From positions 124,001-188,000 of the forward strand of contig JAJFJZ010000013.1 in the NCBI GenBank assembly GCA_021773565.1: a stretch of DNA of 64,000 nt, written 5' to 3'. The first letter of the stretch is position 1; every line of letters begins with the position of its first letter. This DNA is from Gammaproteobacteria bacterium (GTDB lineage: Bacteria; Pseudomonadota; Gammaproteobacteria; Pseudomonadales; Azotimanducaceae). The notes beneath the pieces were generated by a model, which was given only the letters and a program-made list of their open reading frames with translations, was not told the origin of the DNA and did no database searches. Both the position numbers and the translations under genes were made by a program. Shown here one piece after another: positions 19,958 through 31,664 of the stretch.

Positions 19958-19979
19958 AGCATGCCAAAAGCATGCTTTT
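19958..19979 (+). terminator. Terminator-like hairpin upstream of the RDD gene
   Basis: AGCATGC (19958-19964), a CAAAA loop and GCATGCT (19970-19976) make a 7-bp stem ending in four Ts (19976-19979). The overlapping AAAAGCATGCTTTT (19966-19979) is itself a 14-bp palindrome, so it could work on both strands. No gene obviously ends here, so it may terminate an untranslated transcript or attenuate the RDD gene 60 bases on. Confidence 0.4.
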
Positions 19980-20038
19980 GCTGGGTCCGGGTCCACGCTA
20001 AAGCTTGGAATCCTGCAATTTCACTCGAAACCACCCCA

Positions 20039-20479
20039 ATGACCAATTTACCGGCTACTATTGAGATCGTCCCTGCCGGAATTGGCAGGCGGCTGGGCGC
20101 AATTTTATACGATAGTCTTCTGGTTTTGGCGCTATGGTTTTTAACGCTGCTGTTGTTCGCCATGGGCACCGACTCAAATTCGACAACAGTGGAACCAACG
20201 CCCGCTCTTTTCGTTCAGCTTGTATGTGGTGCAGAGACAGTCCTGTTTTTCTATTTTTTCTGGATGTACCGGGGTCGCACTCTGGGCATGATGGCATGGC
20301 ACACGCATCTTGCTACGGTGTCCGGTGAGGCTCCTGGCGCAAAACACATTATATTGAGAATTCTGGGCGCTACCCTCAATCTCGCCTCATTGGGATTGGG
20401 ATATCTCTGGATATTATTTGATGATGAGAAGCGTTCCTTCTCTGACCTGTTATCAGGTACTCGTATTCTACGGGACTAG
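20039..20479 (+). CDS. RDD family membrane protein
   Basis: A 146-residue protein with about three membrane spans and the family's defining residues: the first helix begins GRRLGAILYDSLLV (Arg and Asp of RDD), and later RGRTLGMMAW precedes a cytoplasmic loop and a third helix before DDEKRSFSDLLSGTRI (second Asp). RDD proteins are proposed transporters or stress-related membrane proteins with no general function; the short form is widespread in gammaproteobacteria. The start at 20039 is preferred; the frame extends upstream through the stem-loop to 19961 without family features. It is convergent with lptG, eight bases apart. Confidence 0.85.
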   Translation: MTNLPATIEIVPAGIGRRLGAILYDSLLVLALWFLTLLLFAMGTDSNSTTVEPTPALFVQLVCGAETVLFFYFFWMYRGRTLGMMAWHTHLATVSGEAPGAKHIILRILGATLNLASLGLGYLWILFDDEKRSFSDLLSGTRILRD

Positions 20480-20487
20480 CAAAGTTA

Positions 20488-21636
20488 CTACACAAGCGCG
20501 CGAAGACCCCGCCACCCTAGAAAACCGGTAATCAAAATTGGCAATAACACGGCAAACCAGGGCGGTAACGCATATAACACACTCAGTGGACCAAACAAAT
20601 CCTGAGAGTACTTAAACAATAATCCCACAAAAAGGCCTGCTGATAATCGGGCGCCCATACCCACACTTCGCAGAGGGCCAAGAATAAAACCCACGGCAAG
20701 CAGGGTCAGTGCGACTATACTCAGGGGTTGAAAGAGCTTACCCCACAACGCAAGTTGGTACTGTGTAGCGTTCAGCCCTTCCCGTTGCATATAGCCCAGT
20801 TGGTACAACAGGTCACTGATAGACAGTTTTCGTGGTTCCACCATTACCCGGGCACTAAACTGCCGTGGGTCTGCATCCGTATGCCACATTACGGAATCGT
20901 GATGTCGTGCAAAAACACGATCATACTCGAACCGGGTTTCCACCACTTTATTCAATTGCCACCGGGAATTACCCACATAGCTGGCACTTTCCGCTGTCCT
21001 TATCCATTCAAGTTCGCGGGACGCACCGATTTTGTATTGTTTGATGCCAAGCATATTTCCGTTCTCATCCAGCGCCTGGGCTCGCATAAACAATCCCGAT
21101 TGTTTGTACCAGTGGTATTTGGACAAATTTATTGTCCTCGCTGCCCCGGAATTCGCGTCCACATCCAGGGCTTTATCCTGTACCGGGTTAATTCCATCCT
21201 TTAGATAACTTGCCTTAAATATTTCTGCTTGTTCTTCGCCTTCCGGGGCAAGGTATTCTCCGATTAAGGCAGAACACAAAAGCAAAATAATTACCGGCCC
21301 CAAAACAGCTCCCAGCAAGCGACCAACAGAAACGCCACTGGTTCGAAAAACGGTCAATTCTGAATGGCTGGCAAGAATGCTCAGGCCTGTTAATGCGCCC
21401 ATAAAAATTACGAAGGGCGCCAGTTCGTATACACGCCGGGGTGTGGTAAGAGCAATGTAATACAAGGCCTGGGACAAGCCATAGCCTGTTTTGTGCTCTC
21501 CCATCTCATCTACGAGAGCAAAAACGCTGTTTATCCCAATCAATGCCACTAACACTACAAGAATGGTTTTTAACAAGGTGGCACCGATGTAGCGGTCCAT
21601 TACCAAATATCCAGTATTGAATCGTCCGGAGAACAT
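20488..21636 (-). CDS. lptG: LPS export ABC transporter permease LptG
   Basis: LptG and LptF form the inner-membrane permease of the LptB2FG transporter that extracts lipopolysaccharide for transport to the outer membrane. The 382-residue chain has three helices, a large periplasmic beta-jellyroll (about residues 135-280), and three C-terminal helices. MDRYIGATLLKTILVV and the SHSELTVFRTSGVS coupling-helix motif are typical of LptG. The ATG at 21636 starts MFSGRFNTG; the ATG at 21600 begins the usual MDRYIG and is a possible alternative. It lies 16 bases downstream of lptF. Confidence 0.94.
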   Translation of the reverse strand: MFSGRFNTGYLVMDRYIGATLLKTILVVLVALIGINSVFALVDEMGEHKTGYGLSQALYYIALTTPRRVYELAPFVIFMGALTGLSILASHSELTVFRTSGVSVGRLLGAVLGPVIILLLCSALIGEYLAPEGEEQAEIFKASYLKDGINPVQDKALDVDANSGAARTINLSKYHWYKQSGLFMRAQALDENGNMLGIKQYKIGASRELEWIRTAESASYVGNSRWQLNKVVETRFEYDRVFARHHDSVMWHTDADPRQFSARVMVEPRKLSISDLLYQLGYMQREGLNATQYQLALWGKLFQPLSIVALTLLAVGFILGPLRSVGMGARLSAGLFVGLLFKYSQDLFGPLSVLYALPPWFAVLLPILITGFLGWRGLRALV

Positions 21637-21652
21637 CGCTAGTCAGAACCTC

Positions 21653-22732
21653 TCATTTGTCACTCACAGGTTGCGACATACGAAATAACGCAAACATCCC
21701 GCATGCCAGAAACAGACTGTGTACGGGCCAGAAACCAATTGAAGTAGAAAGATTGCCATTTTCCAGCGCATTTCGAGTGACGAGCAGCAACAAGTAATAC
21801 ACCATAATCACGAGCAAGCCAGGCAATATCCTGGCGAAACGCCCGGCGCGGGGTTTAACTCTGGATACAACAAAACCACACAGCCCTGCTATCAGTGTCA
21901 TCAGGGGCAAGGATAGACGCCACTGCAACTCGGTCGAAAATTCCGGACTGGCAGAGCCAAATAGTGCGCCTGTTGGCATGGTTTCTACACGATTTCTGTT
22001 TTGCGGCTGGATCTTGGAAGTATCGATTCGCTGGCTTAGGGTATCAAATTTTACTACCCGGTATTCCGGGGTTACCGGATTTCCTTCGTAACGTAAACCA
22101 TTTTTCAATAACAGGAACCGGCTGCCGGTTGCCTCATCGTAATACTGGGTGCCCTTAGCCGCCCAGATAAGTACTTCTGCACCAGAGTCGCGTTGTTCCG
22201 AGAGAAATATTTCTGAAAGCTCACTTTTATCTGCGGAAATATGTTCAGAGTAAGTTACCCGCTTACCGCGGGAAAAACTGTGAAACACGCCAGGTGTGAT
22301 GCCTTCAAACTCCCGTGCAAGGCGTTGTTCGCTAAACACATTCTCCAAAGCGAGGCTGGCGCCCGGTGTTACTACAAAAGTAAGCGCTGCAACCACACCT
22401 CCCATTATCAGTCCCATGGAAAGTACCCAGATTAATACCCTCGCTGGGCTGGTTCCCCCGGCAATTATCGCGGTCATCTCATGATCTGCATACCATCGGC
22501 TGGTGGTAAGAATAACTGCAAGAAAAAAGGCAAAGGGTATGGTGAGTTGTACAAACTCTGGCAATCGGAGTGAGATTAGTGTGAATACAACGTCAGCTGC
22601 ATACTTGCCTAATACTGCTTCCTGTAGATAACCGATAAAGCGCCCACCAATTCCGACCAGAAGCAATATCAGCGTGCTGATGAAAAAAATCGCCAGTAAC
22701 TCCCTGGTCATGTAACGAAAGGCAATACCCAT
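21653..22732 (-). CDS. lptF: LPS export ABC transporter permease LptF
   Basis: The partner permease of LptG, 359 residues, with the same layout of three helices, a periplasmic jellyroll and three helices. The coupling helix motif is DHEMTAIIAGGTSPARVLIW, and FRYMTRELLAIFFISTL is the conserved first helix. The periplasmic domain includes VTYSEHIS and RFLLLKNGLRYEG, typical LptF strands. It is the first gene of lptFG and diverges from pepA, the arrangement seen in many gammaproteobacteria. Confidence 0.94.
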   Translation of the reverse strand: MGIAFRYMTRELLAIFFISTLILLLVGIGGRFIGYLQEAVLGKYAADVVFTLISLRLPEFVQLTIPFAFFLAVILTTSRWYADHEMTAIIAGGTSPARVLIWVLSMGLIMGGVVAALTFVVTPGASLALENVFSEQRLAREFEGITPGVFHSFSRGKRVTYSEHISADKSELSEIFLSEQRDSGAEVLIWAAKGTQYYDEATGSRFLLLKNGLRYEGNPVTPEYRVVKFDTLSQRIDTSKIQPQNRNRVETMPTGALFGSASPEFSTELQWRLSLPLMTLIAGLCGFVVSRVKPRAGRFARILPGLLVIMVYYLLLLVTRNALENGNLSTSIGFWPVHSLFLACGMFALFRMSQPVSDK

Positions 22733-22810
22733 GATTATTCGAACCCAAGGTCTGAGTTTGTGGAAAACGTTCAGTATGCAGCGTGATACACCGCTTTAAC
22801 AGAATTCCTG

Positions 22811-22855
22811 ACTGTAAATCCAACTGTAAACGCGACACCCATGTTCTTTTAAACT
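22811..22855 (+). promoter_or_regulatory. Possible regulatory region in front of pepA
   Basis: ACTGTAAA occurs twice 12 bases apart (22811-22818 and 22823-22830), followed 17 bases later by TTTAAA/TAAACT, a weak -10 candidate, 35 bases before the pepA ATG. This is suggestive only; the same region must also hold the lptF promoter. Confidence 0.25.
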
Positions 22856-22889
22856 AAAATCGCCAGCAATTATCAACGAGCCGAATTTT

Positions 22890-24341
22890 ATGAAGTACTT
22901 AACAAAAACTGGTGCCCTTGCAAATATCAAGACCGAGTGTCTGGCAATCCCGGTAAATGCACTCAAAGGCCTTGGCAGACAATTAAAACTGACAAGTTAT
23001 TTAAATCAGGTAACCCGGGATTTTGATGACGTTCCGGGTAAAGTTCAATTATTTTCCCTGCCCGATAGCAGCCCGGTAAAACGAGTACTTGTTCTTGGAA
23101 CCGGTGGCAATTCACGCCTGAATGATCAGCAGTTACTCAAGGTGCTTCAGTCCCTTGCAAGCGGTCTGAAGCAGGCGGGTTGTGGTAGTGCCACGCTCAG
23201 CCTGACATTGAAAAGCAGCAAAAATACCTATGCGTTATCCAGATTGGCACTGTCATTAATATCATCGCAAATATATTCCTTTGCAGCAGATAAAAAGCGC
23301 AGTTCCAAACAGAAAAAAATAGCCAAACTGGCTGTGCATGCGAATGACCGGGACCGTGCGGCCGTAACAAAGGCGGTACGTGAGGCAAATGCTCTGGATA
23401 CAGGTGCTGCCCTGACCAGGGATCTGGCGAACTGCCCACCCAATATCTGTACTCCGGCCTATCTGGCTAAAAGTGCTCGCAAGTTTAGCGCAGATAAAAG
23501 CACCACCGTAAAAGTGCTGGATGAGCGTCAAATAGAAAAACTTGGCATGGGTGCCTTCATGTCCGTTTCCATTGGCAGTGATCAGCCAGGAAAATTTATC
23601 ATTATCGAATACAAGGGTGGAAAAACCAGCGAAGCGCCCATTGTGCTGATTGGAAAAGGTATTACCTTTGATACCGGGGGAATTAGTTTGAAGCCTGGTG
23701 CAGCAATGGATGAAATGAAATTTGATATGGGCGGCGCTGCAGCAGTACTGGGCACCACCAAAGCTGTAATTACAGCAAAACTGCCTATCAACCTGGTAAC
23801 TATCGTTGCAGCCGCAGAAAACATGCCCAGCGGCAAAGCCAGCAGACCTGGTGATGTGGTTACTTCATTATCCGGTCAGACCATAGAAATATTAAATACT
23901 GATGCAGAGGGTCGCCTGGTGTTATGTGATGCGCTTACCTATGCAGAGCGATACAAACCAAAAGCCGTAATAGATGTTGCTACGCTAACAGGTGCCTGTG
24001 TCATCGCCCTGGGCTCACATGCAACGGGCATGTTTTCCAATAACGACAACCTTGCGAATAAACTAAACAGCGCTGGGGAATTTATGCACGATAGAGTGTG
24101 GCGCATGCCAGTATGGGATGAGTACCAGCCCCAACTGAACAGCAATTTTGCTGACATGGCCAATATTGGGGGTCGCGAAGCCGGGTCAATAACCGCTGCG
24201 TGTTTTCTATCACGGTATGCCAAAAAATTTAACTGGGCCCATCTTGATATTGCAGGCACAGCATGGCTGGGTGGTGCACGCAAGGGTGCAACCGGAAGAC
24301 CCGTACCCCTGCTCTTTCAATATCTTATCGATCAGTGTTAA
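22890..24341 (+). CDS. pepA: Leucyl aminopeptidase
   Basis: A 483-residue M17 metallo-aminopeptidase. The C-terminal catalytic domain contains the two-metal site: [16 protein letters not shown] (metal and catalytic lysine region), [12 protein letters not shown], and the family signature [18 protein letters not shown]. The N-terminal macro-like domain is divergent, as usual. PepA forms hexamers and hydrolyses N-terminal leucine and other residues; in E. coli it also binds DNA at carAB and in Xer recombination. It leads the pepA-holC-hypothetical-valS group. Confidence 0.96.
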   Translation: MKYLTKTGALANIKTECLAIPVNALKGLGRQLKLTSYLNQVTRDFDDVPGKVQLFSLPDSSPVKRVLVLGTGGNSRLNDQQLLKVLQSLASGLKQAGCGSATLSLTLKSSKNTYALSRLALSLISSQIYSFAADKKRSSKQKKIAKLAVHANDRDRAAVTKAVREANALDTGAALTRDLANCPPNICTPAYLAKSARKFSADKSTTVKVLDERQIEKLGMGAFMSVSIGSDQPGKFIIIEYKGGKTSEAPIVLIGKGITFDTGGISLKPGAAMDEMKFDMGGAAAVLGTTKAVITAKLPINLVTIVAAAENMPSGKASRPGDVVTSLSGQTIEILNTDAEGRLVLCDALTYAERYKPKAVIDVATLTGACVIALGSHATGMFSNNDNLANKLNSAGEFMHDRVWRMPVWDEYQPQLNSNFADMANIGGREAGSITAACFLSRYAKKFNWAHLDIAGTAWLGGARKGATGRPVPLLFQYLIDQC

Positions 24342-24361
24342 TCGAAGTATACCAATTCTAG

Positions 24362-24799
24362 ATGACACGGATAGATTTCTACATTCTCAGTGACGTAGAT
24401 CAGGAAGCACGTTGGCGTTTTGCCTGCCGCCTGGCATACAAGGCATTGACGAGTGGCAAACATATTCACGTGCATACTTCAGATGAACAACATCAACAAT
24501 CAGTTGACCAGATGATGTGGACCTATCCTGAGCACCTGTTCCTGCCACACGTTTGCGCAGGCAATGAAAGCACAGACAGTAATCTCCCGCTGGTGATTGG
24601 GTATGAACAACCACAGGAACATTTTGACCAGGTGCTTATCAATCTGGATGGAAGTATTCCCGGTTTTTTCGGGCGTTTTGAAAGAGTGGTCGAAATAATT
24701 GTAGATTCAGTAAAGTCTGAAGGTCGAGACAAGTATAAATATTATCGTGACCGGGGTTACCCGCTGTTCCATCACGCCATGGACAACTGGAATGACTAA
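24362..24799 (+). CDS. holC: DNA polymerase III subunit chi
   Basis: Chi links the clamp loader, through psi, to single-stranded DNA binding protein at the replication fork. The 145-residue protein shows the family features: start TRIDFYILSD, RFACRLAYKALTSGKHIHVH, the MMWTYPEHLFLPH segment, then LVIGYEQP and the basic C-terminal KYKYYRDRGYPL. Its position between pepA and valS is the standard one. The stop overlaps the next gene by eight bases. Confidence 0.93.
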   Translation: MTRIDFYILSDVDQEARWRFACRLAYKALTSGKHIHVHTSDEQHQQSVDQMMWTYPEHLFLPHVCAGNESTDSNLPLVIGYEQPQEHFDQVLINLDGSIPGFFGRFERVVEIIVDSVKSEGRDKYKYYRDRGYPLFHHAMDNWND

Positions 24800-25247
24800 C
24801 CATAAGGACTTTTTTAAACCGGAAGTCTCGCATGAAGAAGTCACGAACGAAGATGATATTCCTGTGCTGGAGGATATTGTTGGCGAAGATGGTCCCATTG
24901 AACACGACATATCGGAACAGCCGCTACCAGCCTCCGATTTGATTGTCGAGACCTTATTGGATGACCAATGGAAACAGTCTTACAATGCACTGCTGGTTGA
25001 GGCACAAGAAAAAATTTCCAGCGCGCGCATGCAATGGTCACAGGACAAGTCAGAAGCGTCTGCACAGGAGTTACTGGCGAAAATTCAACTCACTTTCGAA
25101 GCACAGATACGTGAGACAATAGACAATAGTCTTGAACAGTATATCGAAGAGCTGCGGGAAACACTTTTGCAGTCACTCCACAATCACATAACACAAATCC
25201 CTGACTTACTCGAACAAAAGGAAGACGATGCCCCCGAGCAAGAATGA
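24792..25247 (+). CDS. Acidic hypothetical protein between holC and valS
   Basis: I do not recognise a domain. The protein has 151 residues from the ATG at 24792, which overlaps the holC stop; the frame also opens upstream inside holC. It is very acidic at both ends ([15 protein letters not shown] near the start, KEDDAPEQE at the end), with a predicted helical middle ([18 protein letters not shown] and [18 protein letters not shown]) that could form a coiled coil. There is no signal peptide or membrane span. It overlaps valS by 20 bases, so it is surely cotranscribed. A small gene occupies the same slot in pseudomonads, suggesting it is real and conserved by position; its function is unknown. 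Confidence 0.7.
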   Translation: MTNHKDFFKPEVSHEEVTNEDDIPVLEDIVGEDGPIEHDISEQPLPASDLIVETLLDDQWKQSYNALLVEAQEKISSARMQWSQDKSEASAQELLAKIQLTFEAQIRETIDNSLEQYIEELRETLLQSLHNHITQIPDLLEQKEDDAPEQE

Positions 25248-28044
25248 CGGAAACAGCAATCCGGACTCCCATTCCCTGGAAACAAGTTTTAACCCTCAGT
25301 TAATAGAAACCGGGCTTTACCAGGAATGGATGGATGCTGGATACTTTTCTGCCAACAGTAGCAACCCGCATGGCAAGGCTTTTTGCATAGTTATTCCACC
25401 CCCCAATGTTACTGGCAGTTTGCATATGGGTCATGCATTTCAACACACGTTGATGGATGCGCTCATTCGATACCACCGTATGAAAGGCGCAGAAACATTA
25501 TGGCAGATGGGCATGGACCATGCAGGAATTGCAACCCAAATGCTGGTACAGCGCCAACTGGAACAAGAAGGAACAAACCATACCCTGAACAGGGATCAAT
25601 TTGTCGAGCGTGTTTGGCAATGGAAGAACACATCCGGCGGCCAGATCGCTGGCCAGCTTAGGAGGTTGGGCAGTTCTCTTGACTGGTCCAGAGAACGATT
25701 CACCATGGATGAGGGTTTTTCTGCTGCAGTACAACAGGTATTTATTAGCCTGCACGAGGAAGGACTGATTTATCGTGGTAAACGGTTGGTTAATTGGGAT
25801 CCGGAACTGGAGACGGCAATATCCGACCTGGAAGTAGTCAGTGAGGAGAGTCTGGGCAGTATGTGGCACTTTCGTTATCCGATACAGGACAGCGATAAAT
25901 ACCTGGTTGTGGCCACCACACGCCCCGAAACCATGCTGGGGGATACCGCGGTTGCTGTGCACCCGAATGACGAGCGCTATACGCACCTGATTGGCAAATA
26001 TGTCCAGCTACCCTTGTGTGATCGAATCATCCCAATAATTAGTGATCCGCACGTGGACCAGGAATTTGGTACTGGCTGCGTCAAAATCACGCCAGCGCAT
26101 GATTTTGATGATTATCAGATGGGAGAACGTCACAAGCTTCCGGTAATAAATGTTTTTACCAGTACGGCCCACATTAATGAAGACGCTCCTCTGGCGTATC
26201 AGGGTCTGGATCGATTTGAGGCACGTAAAAAAGTAGTTGAAGACCTCGACCAGCTGGGCTTGCTGGAAAAGATAGAGCCACACAAGCTAATGGTACCCAG
26301 GGGTGATCGTTCAGGTGCTATCGTAGAACCCTGGCTCACGGATCAGTGGTTTGTGAAGATACAAGCCCTGGCCGACCCCGCTATCAAGGCGGTAGAAGAT
26401 GGCTCGGTTGAATTTGTGCCCAAACAATATGCCAACACTTATTTTTCGTGGATGCGGGACATAAAAGACTGGTGTATTTCCCGCCAACTATGGTGGGGGC
26501 ACCGCATCCCCGCCTGGTACGATGACCAACAAAACATCTATGTAGCTCCCTGCGAAAATGAGGTACGGAAAAAATACGCCCTGGGTGAAGAAATAAAACT
26601 TACCCAGGACGAGGACGTACTGGAAACGTGGTTCTCATCAGCACTGTGGTCATTTGCAACCTTGGGCTGGCCAGAACATACGCGTGAGCTTGAGCGCTTT
26701 CACCCTACCAGCGTACTTGTAACGGGGCATGACATTATATTCTTCTGGGTAGCGCGCATGATAATGATGTCGCTGAAATTTACCGGCGAAGTACCCTTCC
26801 GCAAGGTTTATATGCATGGGCTGGTTAAAGATTCCGACGGCAACAAGATGTCCAAATCCAAGGGCAATGGCATCGATCCCCTGGATATTATCGACGGCAT
26901 CAGTGCGGATGCTCTGGTGGCAAAACGAACAGCCAACCTCATGCAGCCAGATATGGCTGAACGTATCGAAAAACAAACCCGTAAGGAATATCCTGACGGT
27001 ATACCTGCATACGGTACAGATGCTGTGCGTTTCACGTACTGTGCGCTGGCATCCACAGGCAGAGACATACGCTGGGATATGCATCGTGTCGAGGGTTATC
27101 GAAATTTTTGCAACAAACTCTGGAACGCCAGCAAATTTGTGCTAATGAATGTGGTTGATAAAGACCTCGATTCCGATTCCACACCAGGTCTCGTCGATCG
27201 CTGGATAACTTCCAGGGCACATGTGTTCTTGGGGGATGCTACACGTGCCATAGAATCCTATCGCTTTGATCTGTATGCCAACCATGTGTATGAGTTTGCC
27301 TGGCACGAATACTGTGACTGGTACGTAGAACTGAGCAAACCCGGTTTGTGGGATGAGTCTGGTGATAAGGCTGAAATTGCCGCAACACGATATACGCTGC
27401 TAAATATACTGGAGATTCTGTTACGTATAGCACATCCAATTATCCCCTACATTACAGAAACCCTGTGGCAGCGTGTTGCTCCCGAATTAGGTTACAAGGG
27501 AAAAAGCATCATGGTAGAAGCTTTTCCAGAGCTGAAAGATTTACCACGTGATACAGAGGCAGAAGAAACCGTAGAGTGGCTAAAGACCATGATTACCTGT
27601 CTGAGAAACATACGTGGAGAACAAAATATCAAACCCAAACAGGCCATTCCACTTATACTGCAGGGAGGCAATGCACAGGACCGCTTACGCCTCACAACGG
27701 CCGATGTACTATTTAGACGACTGACCAGGGTCGAGGAGATTGTCTGGTTAGCGGATGGTGAAGAGGCTCCACCCAATGCCATGCAAATTGTCGGCGATCT
27801 GAAAGTTATGGTACCACTGGCCGGACTCATTGACACTGCAGACGAGATTTCACGTTTGCGAAAAGAATGCGACAAACTTCGCAGGGAGCTCACTGGAGTC
27901 GAGAGTAAACTGGCCAACGAAAAATTTGTCAGTAAAGCACCCGAAGCTGTTGTAGCGAAAGAAAAATTACGCTGCGAAGAAATAGGCAGCAAGCTTGCGC
28001 TACTGGAAATACAAATAGCGGGCTTGAAGGAATTAGCCACATAG
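25228..28044 (+). CDS. valS: Valyl-tRNA synthetase
   Basis: A 938-residue class Ia aminoacyl-tRNA synthetase charging tRNA-Val, with a CP1 editing domain that clears mischarged threonine. The HIGH-type motif is in [16 protein letters not shown] and KMSKS in [15 protein letters not shown]. The tryptophan-rich [17 protein letters not shown] segment is present, and the C-terminal coiled-coil arm ([22 protein letters not shown]) characteristic of ValS is complete. The start has GGAAG six bases upstream. It ends ten bases before the convergent quinone oxidoreductase gene. Confidence 0.97.
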   Translation: MPPSKNDGNSNPDSHSLETSFNPQLIETGLYQEWMDAGYFSANSSNPHGKAFCIVIPPPNVTGSLHMGHAFQHTLMDALIRYHRMKGAETLWQMGMDHAGIATQMLVQRQLEQEGTNHTLNRDQFVERVWQWKNTSGGQIAGQLRRLGSSLDWSRERFTMDEGFSAAVQQVFISLHEEGLIYRGKRLVNWDPELETAISDLEVVSEESLGSMWHFRYPIQDSDKYLVVATTRPETMLGDTAVAVHPNDERYTHLIGKYVQLPLCDRIIPIISDPHVDQEFGTGCVKITPAHDFDDYQMGERHKLPVINVFTSTAHINEDAPLAYQGLDRFEARKKVVEDLDQLGLLEKIEPHKLMVPRGDRSGAIVEPWLTDQWFVKIQALADPAIKAVEDGSVEFVPKQYANTYFSWMRDIKDWCISRQLWWGHRIPAWYDDQQNIYVAPCENEVRKKYALGEEIKLTQDEDVLETWFSSALWSFATLGWPEHTRELERFHPTSVLVTGHDIIFFWVARMIMMSLKFTGEVPFRKVYMHGLVKDSDGNKMSKSKGNGIDPLDIIDGISADALVAKRTANLMQPDMAERIEKQTRKEYPDGIPAYGTDAVRFTYCALASTGRDIRWDMHRVEGYRNFCNKLWNASKFVLMNVVDKDLDSDSTPGLVDRWITSRAHVFLGDATRAIESYRFDLYANHVYEFAWHEYCDWYVELSKPGLWDESGDKAEIAATRYTLLNILEILLRIAHPIIPYITETLWQRVAPELGYKGKSIMVEAFPELKDLPRDTEAEETVEWLKTMITCLRNIRGEQNIKPKQAIPLILQGGNAQDRLRLTTADVLFRRLTRVEEIVWLADGEEAPPNAMQIVGDLKVMVPLAGLIDTADEISRLRKECDKLRRELTGVESKLANEKFVSKAPEAVVAKEKLRCEEIGSKLALLEIQIAGLKELAT

Positions 28045-28054
28045 AAGTAACCGG

Positions 28055-29895
<1,841 letters not shown>

Positions 29896-29906
<11 letters not shown>

Positions 29907-30519
29907 AAGAACCATCCCATTCCGCAAAACAGGACAGCAGCTCCAGCCCGACACGACCACTTTTTTCCGGATGAAACTGCGTGCCAAAATAGTTTTTCAA
30001 GCCTGCTGCCACACAGAAGTAATCCTGGTAAGCACTGCGTGCAAAAACCCGCTGCTGTTCCTTTGGTTCCGGGTAATATCCATGTACAAAATAAAACTCG
30101 TCTCCAGGCGCAAGCTTGGCAAGTACCGGGTGCGGCTTTACTACCTCCACCTCATTCCAGCCCATGTGCGGTATTTTCAAAGATTGGTCAGAAATATCGA
30201 AACGGCGTACTTTTCCTGGAATAAGGGACAGGGTATGTTGATCATCCTCTTCGGAATATTCAAAGGATACTTGCAAGCCAAGACAGATACCCAGAATTGG
30301 CACTCCCGACTCAAAAGCGTGTAGTAGTGCTTTATCCAGACCATTCAACTTCAGGCTGCGCATCGCACTGCCGGCGGCTCCCACTCCCGGGAATATAATG
30401 CGTTGGGCACCAGCTATACTTTGTGCATCGTTGCTAATCGAGGCCTTCAAACCCACGTAATCGCAAGCCCTTTGAACACTCTTTAAATTGCCAGCATCAT
30501 AATCAACAATCAGGGTCAT
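29896..30519 (-). CDS. hisH: Imidazole glycerol phosphate synthase glutaminase subunit HisH
   Basis: A 207-residue class I glutamine amidotransferase that supplies ammonia to HisF. The oxyanion segment [10 protein letters not shown], the nucleophile Cys in [14 protein letters not shown], and the catalytic His and Glu in [11 protein letters not shown] are all present. PHMGWNEV is the HisH-specific segment. It overlaps hisF and diverges from hemH by about 23 bases, so any promoter overlaps the hemH leader. The pair could serve histidine synthesis or, as in some bacteria, a surface-sugar pathway; intact catalytic residues favour the former. Confidence 0.92.
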
Positions 30520-30542
30520 TCCAGTACCTTAACAAACACCAC

Positions 30543-31664
30543 ATGACAAAACAGCGGAGCGCGGATACTATCGCATACCGTCAAATCTACCAAGACATGC
30601 ACGTGGCAAAAACTGGAATATTAGTTCTCAACCTTGGTTCACCGGATGCGCCTACAGTACCCGCCGTCAGAAAATACCTGCGTGAGTTTCTGATGGACCC
30701 GTTTGTAATTAATCTGCCATACGTTTTACGATGGGTTCTCGTTAATGTACTTATTGTGCCTTTTCGCTCAAAATCATCCGCCGAGGCCTATCGTGCTATC
30801 TGGTTGAATGATTCTGATCCGGCACCTCTGATTAAATATTCGAAGGAACTCGTCAAAGCATTTACTTTAATGCTTGACCAACGACAGCATCTCAAAAATG
30901 ACTTTCGCGTTGCACTTGCATTCAGATATGGTAACCCAAGTCTTGCAAGCGCACTAAAAGAGTTACTCAGCGAAGGCGTAGAAGAAATTCTGTTGCTTCC
31001 CCAATATCCACATCACGCGGATTCAACGCGCACCACCAGCATAGAAAAAGTTAAAAGTGAGTTAGCCAGCCTGGGCGTATCCCCCAACCTTGGCGTGCTT
31101 CCAGCTTTTTATAAGGATCCCGCCTATATCGCTGCACTTGTACAAACCTGCCGCGATAATGTACCCGAGAATACCGATCACCTGTTATTCAGTTTTCACG
31201 GCCTACCCGAACAACACATACTGGATGCAGGTAAACCTTACAATCACTGCCTGAAGGAAAATTGTTGCCAGACTCCGTCCCCGGCTCACGCCACGTGCTA
31301 CCGCCATCAAGTCTATACCACAGCAAAACTTGTGGCAGAATCCTTGGGCATCGAAAGTTACAGTGTGTGTTTTCAGTCCCGCCTGGGTCGACAACAATGG
31401 CTGCGACCCTACACAGATCATGTGCTTCAATCGTTGCCAAAGTCAGCTGGTGAACTCCCACCCAGTAAAAACATCGCCGTCATTTGTCCCGCCTTTACTG
31501 CAGACAACCTGGAAACGCTGGAAGAAATTGATATACGCGGTCGGCAACTATTTATGCAGGCCGGTGGTAAAAGTTTTACCCTTGTACCCTGCCTAAACGA
31601 TAACCCGACTTTCGTAAAATTATTGGTAGACTGGTGCCTTCTGGAACATGAAATCTCTGGTTAG
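30543..31664 (+). CDS. hemH: Ferrochelatase
   Basis: HemH inserts Fe2+ into protoporphyrin IX in the last step of heme synthesis. The 373-residue chain has the N-terminal GILVLNLGSPDAPTV, the active-site His in FSFHGLPEQH, and the C-terminal signature CPAFTADNLETLEEID. A cysteine-rich stretch (CLKENCCQ, then ATC) is present near residue 240. The ATG at 30543 gives an N-terminal extension of 18 residues; the ATG at 30597 gives the more usual beginning MHVAKTGILVLNLG. The stop overlaps the convergent LysR gene by four bases. Confidence 0.94.
   Translation: MTKQRSADTIAYRQIYQDMHVAKTGILVLNLGSPDAPTVPAVRKYLREFLMDPFVINLPYVLRWVLVNVLIVPFRSKSSAEAYRAIWLNDSDPAPLIKYSKELVKAFTLMLDQRQHLKNDFRVALAFRYGNPSLASALKELLSEGVEEILLLPQYPHHADSTRTTSIEKVKSELASLGVSPNLGVLPAFYKDPAYIAALVQTCRDNVPENTDHLLFSFHGLPEQHILDAGKPYNHCLKENCCQTPSPAHATCYRHQVYTTAKLVAESLGIESYSVCFQSRLGRQQWLRPYTDHVLQSLPKSAGELPPSKNIAVICPAFTADNLETLEEIDIRGRQLFMQAGGKSFTLVPCLNDNPTFVKLLVDWCLLEHEISG

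Larger units (their letters stand above)
19705..20038. other. Intergenic region of 334 bases with two stem-loops
   Basis: No convincing gene on either strand; short open frames lack family features. The acyl-CoA dehydrogenase (leftward) and the RDD gene (rightward) diverge from it, so both promoters should lie here. Two perfect stem-loops at 19904-19927 and 19958-19976 are listed separately. A small untranslated RNA is possible but not supported by more than these hairpins. Confidence 0.6.
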
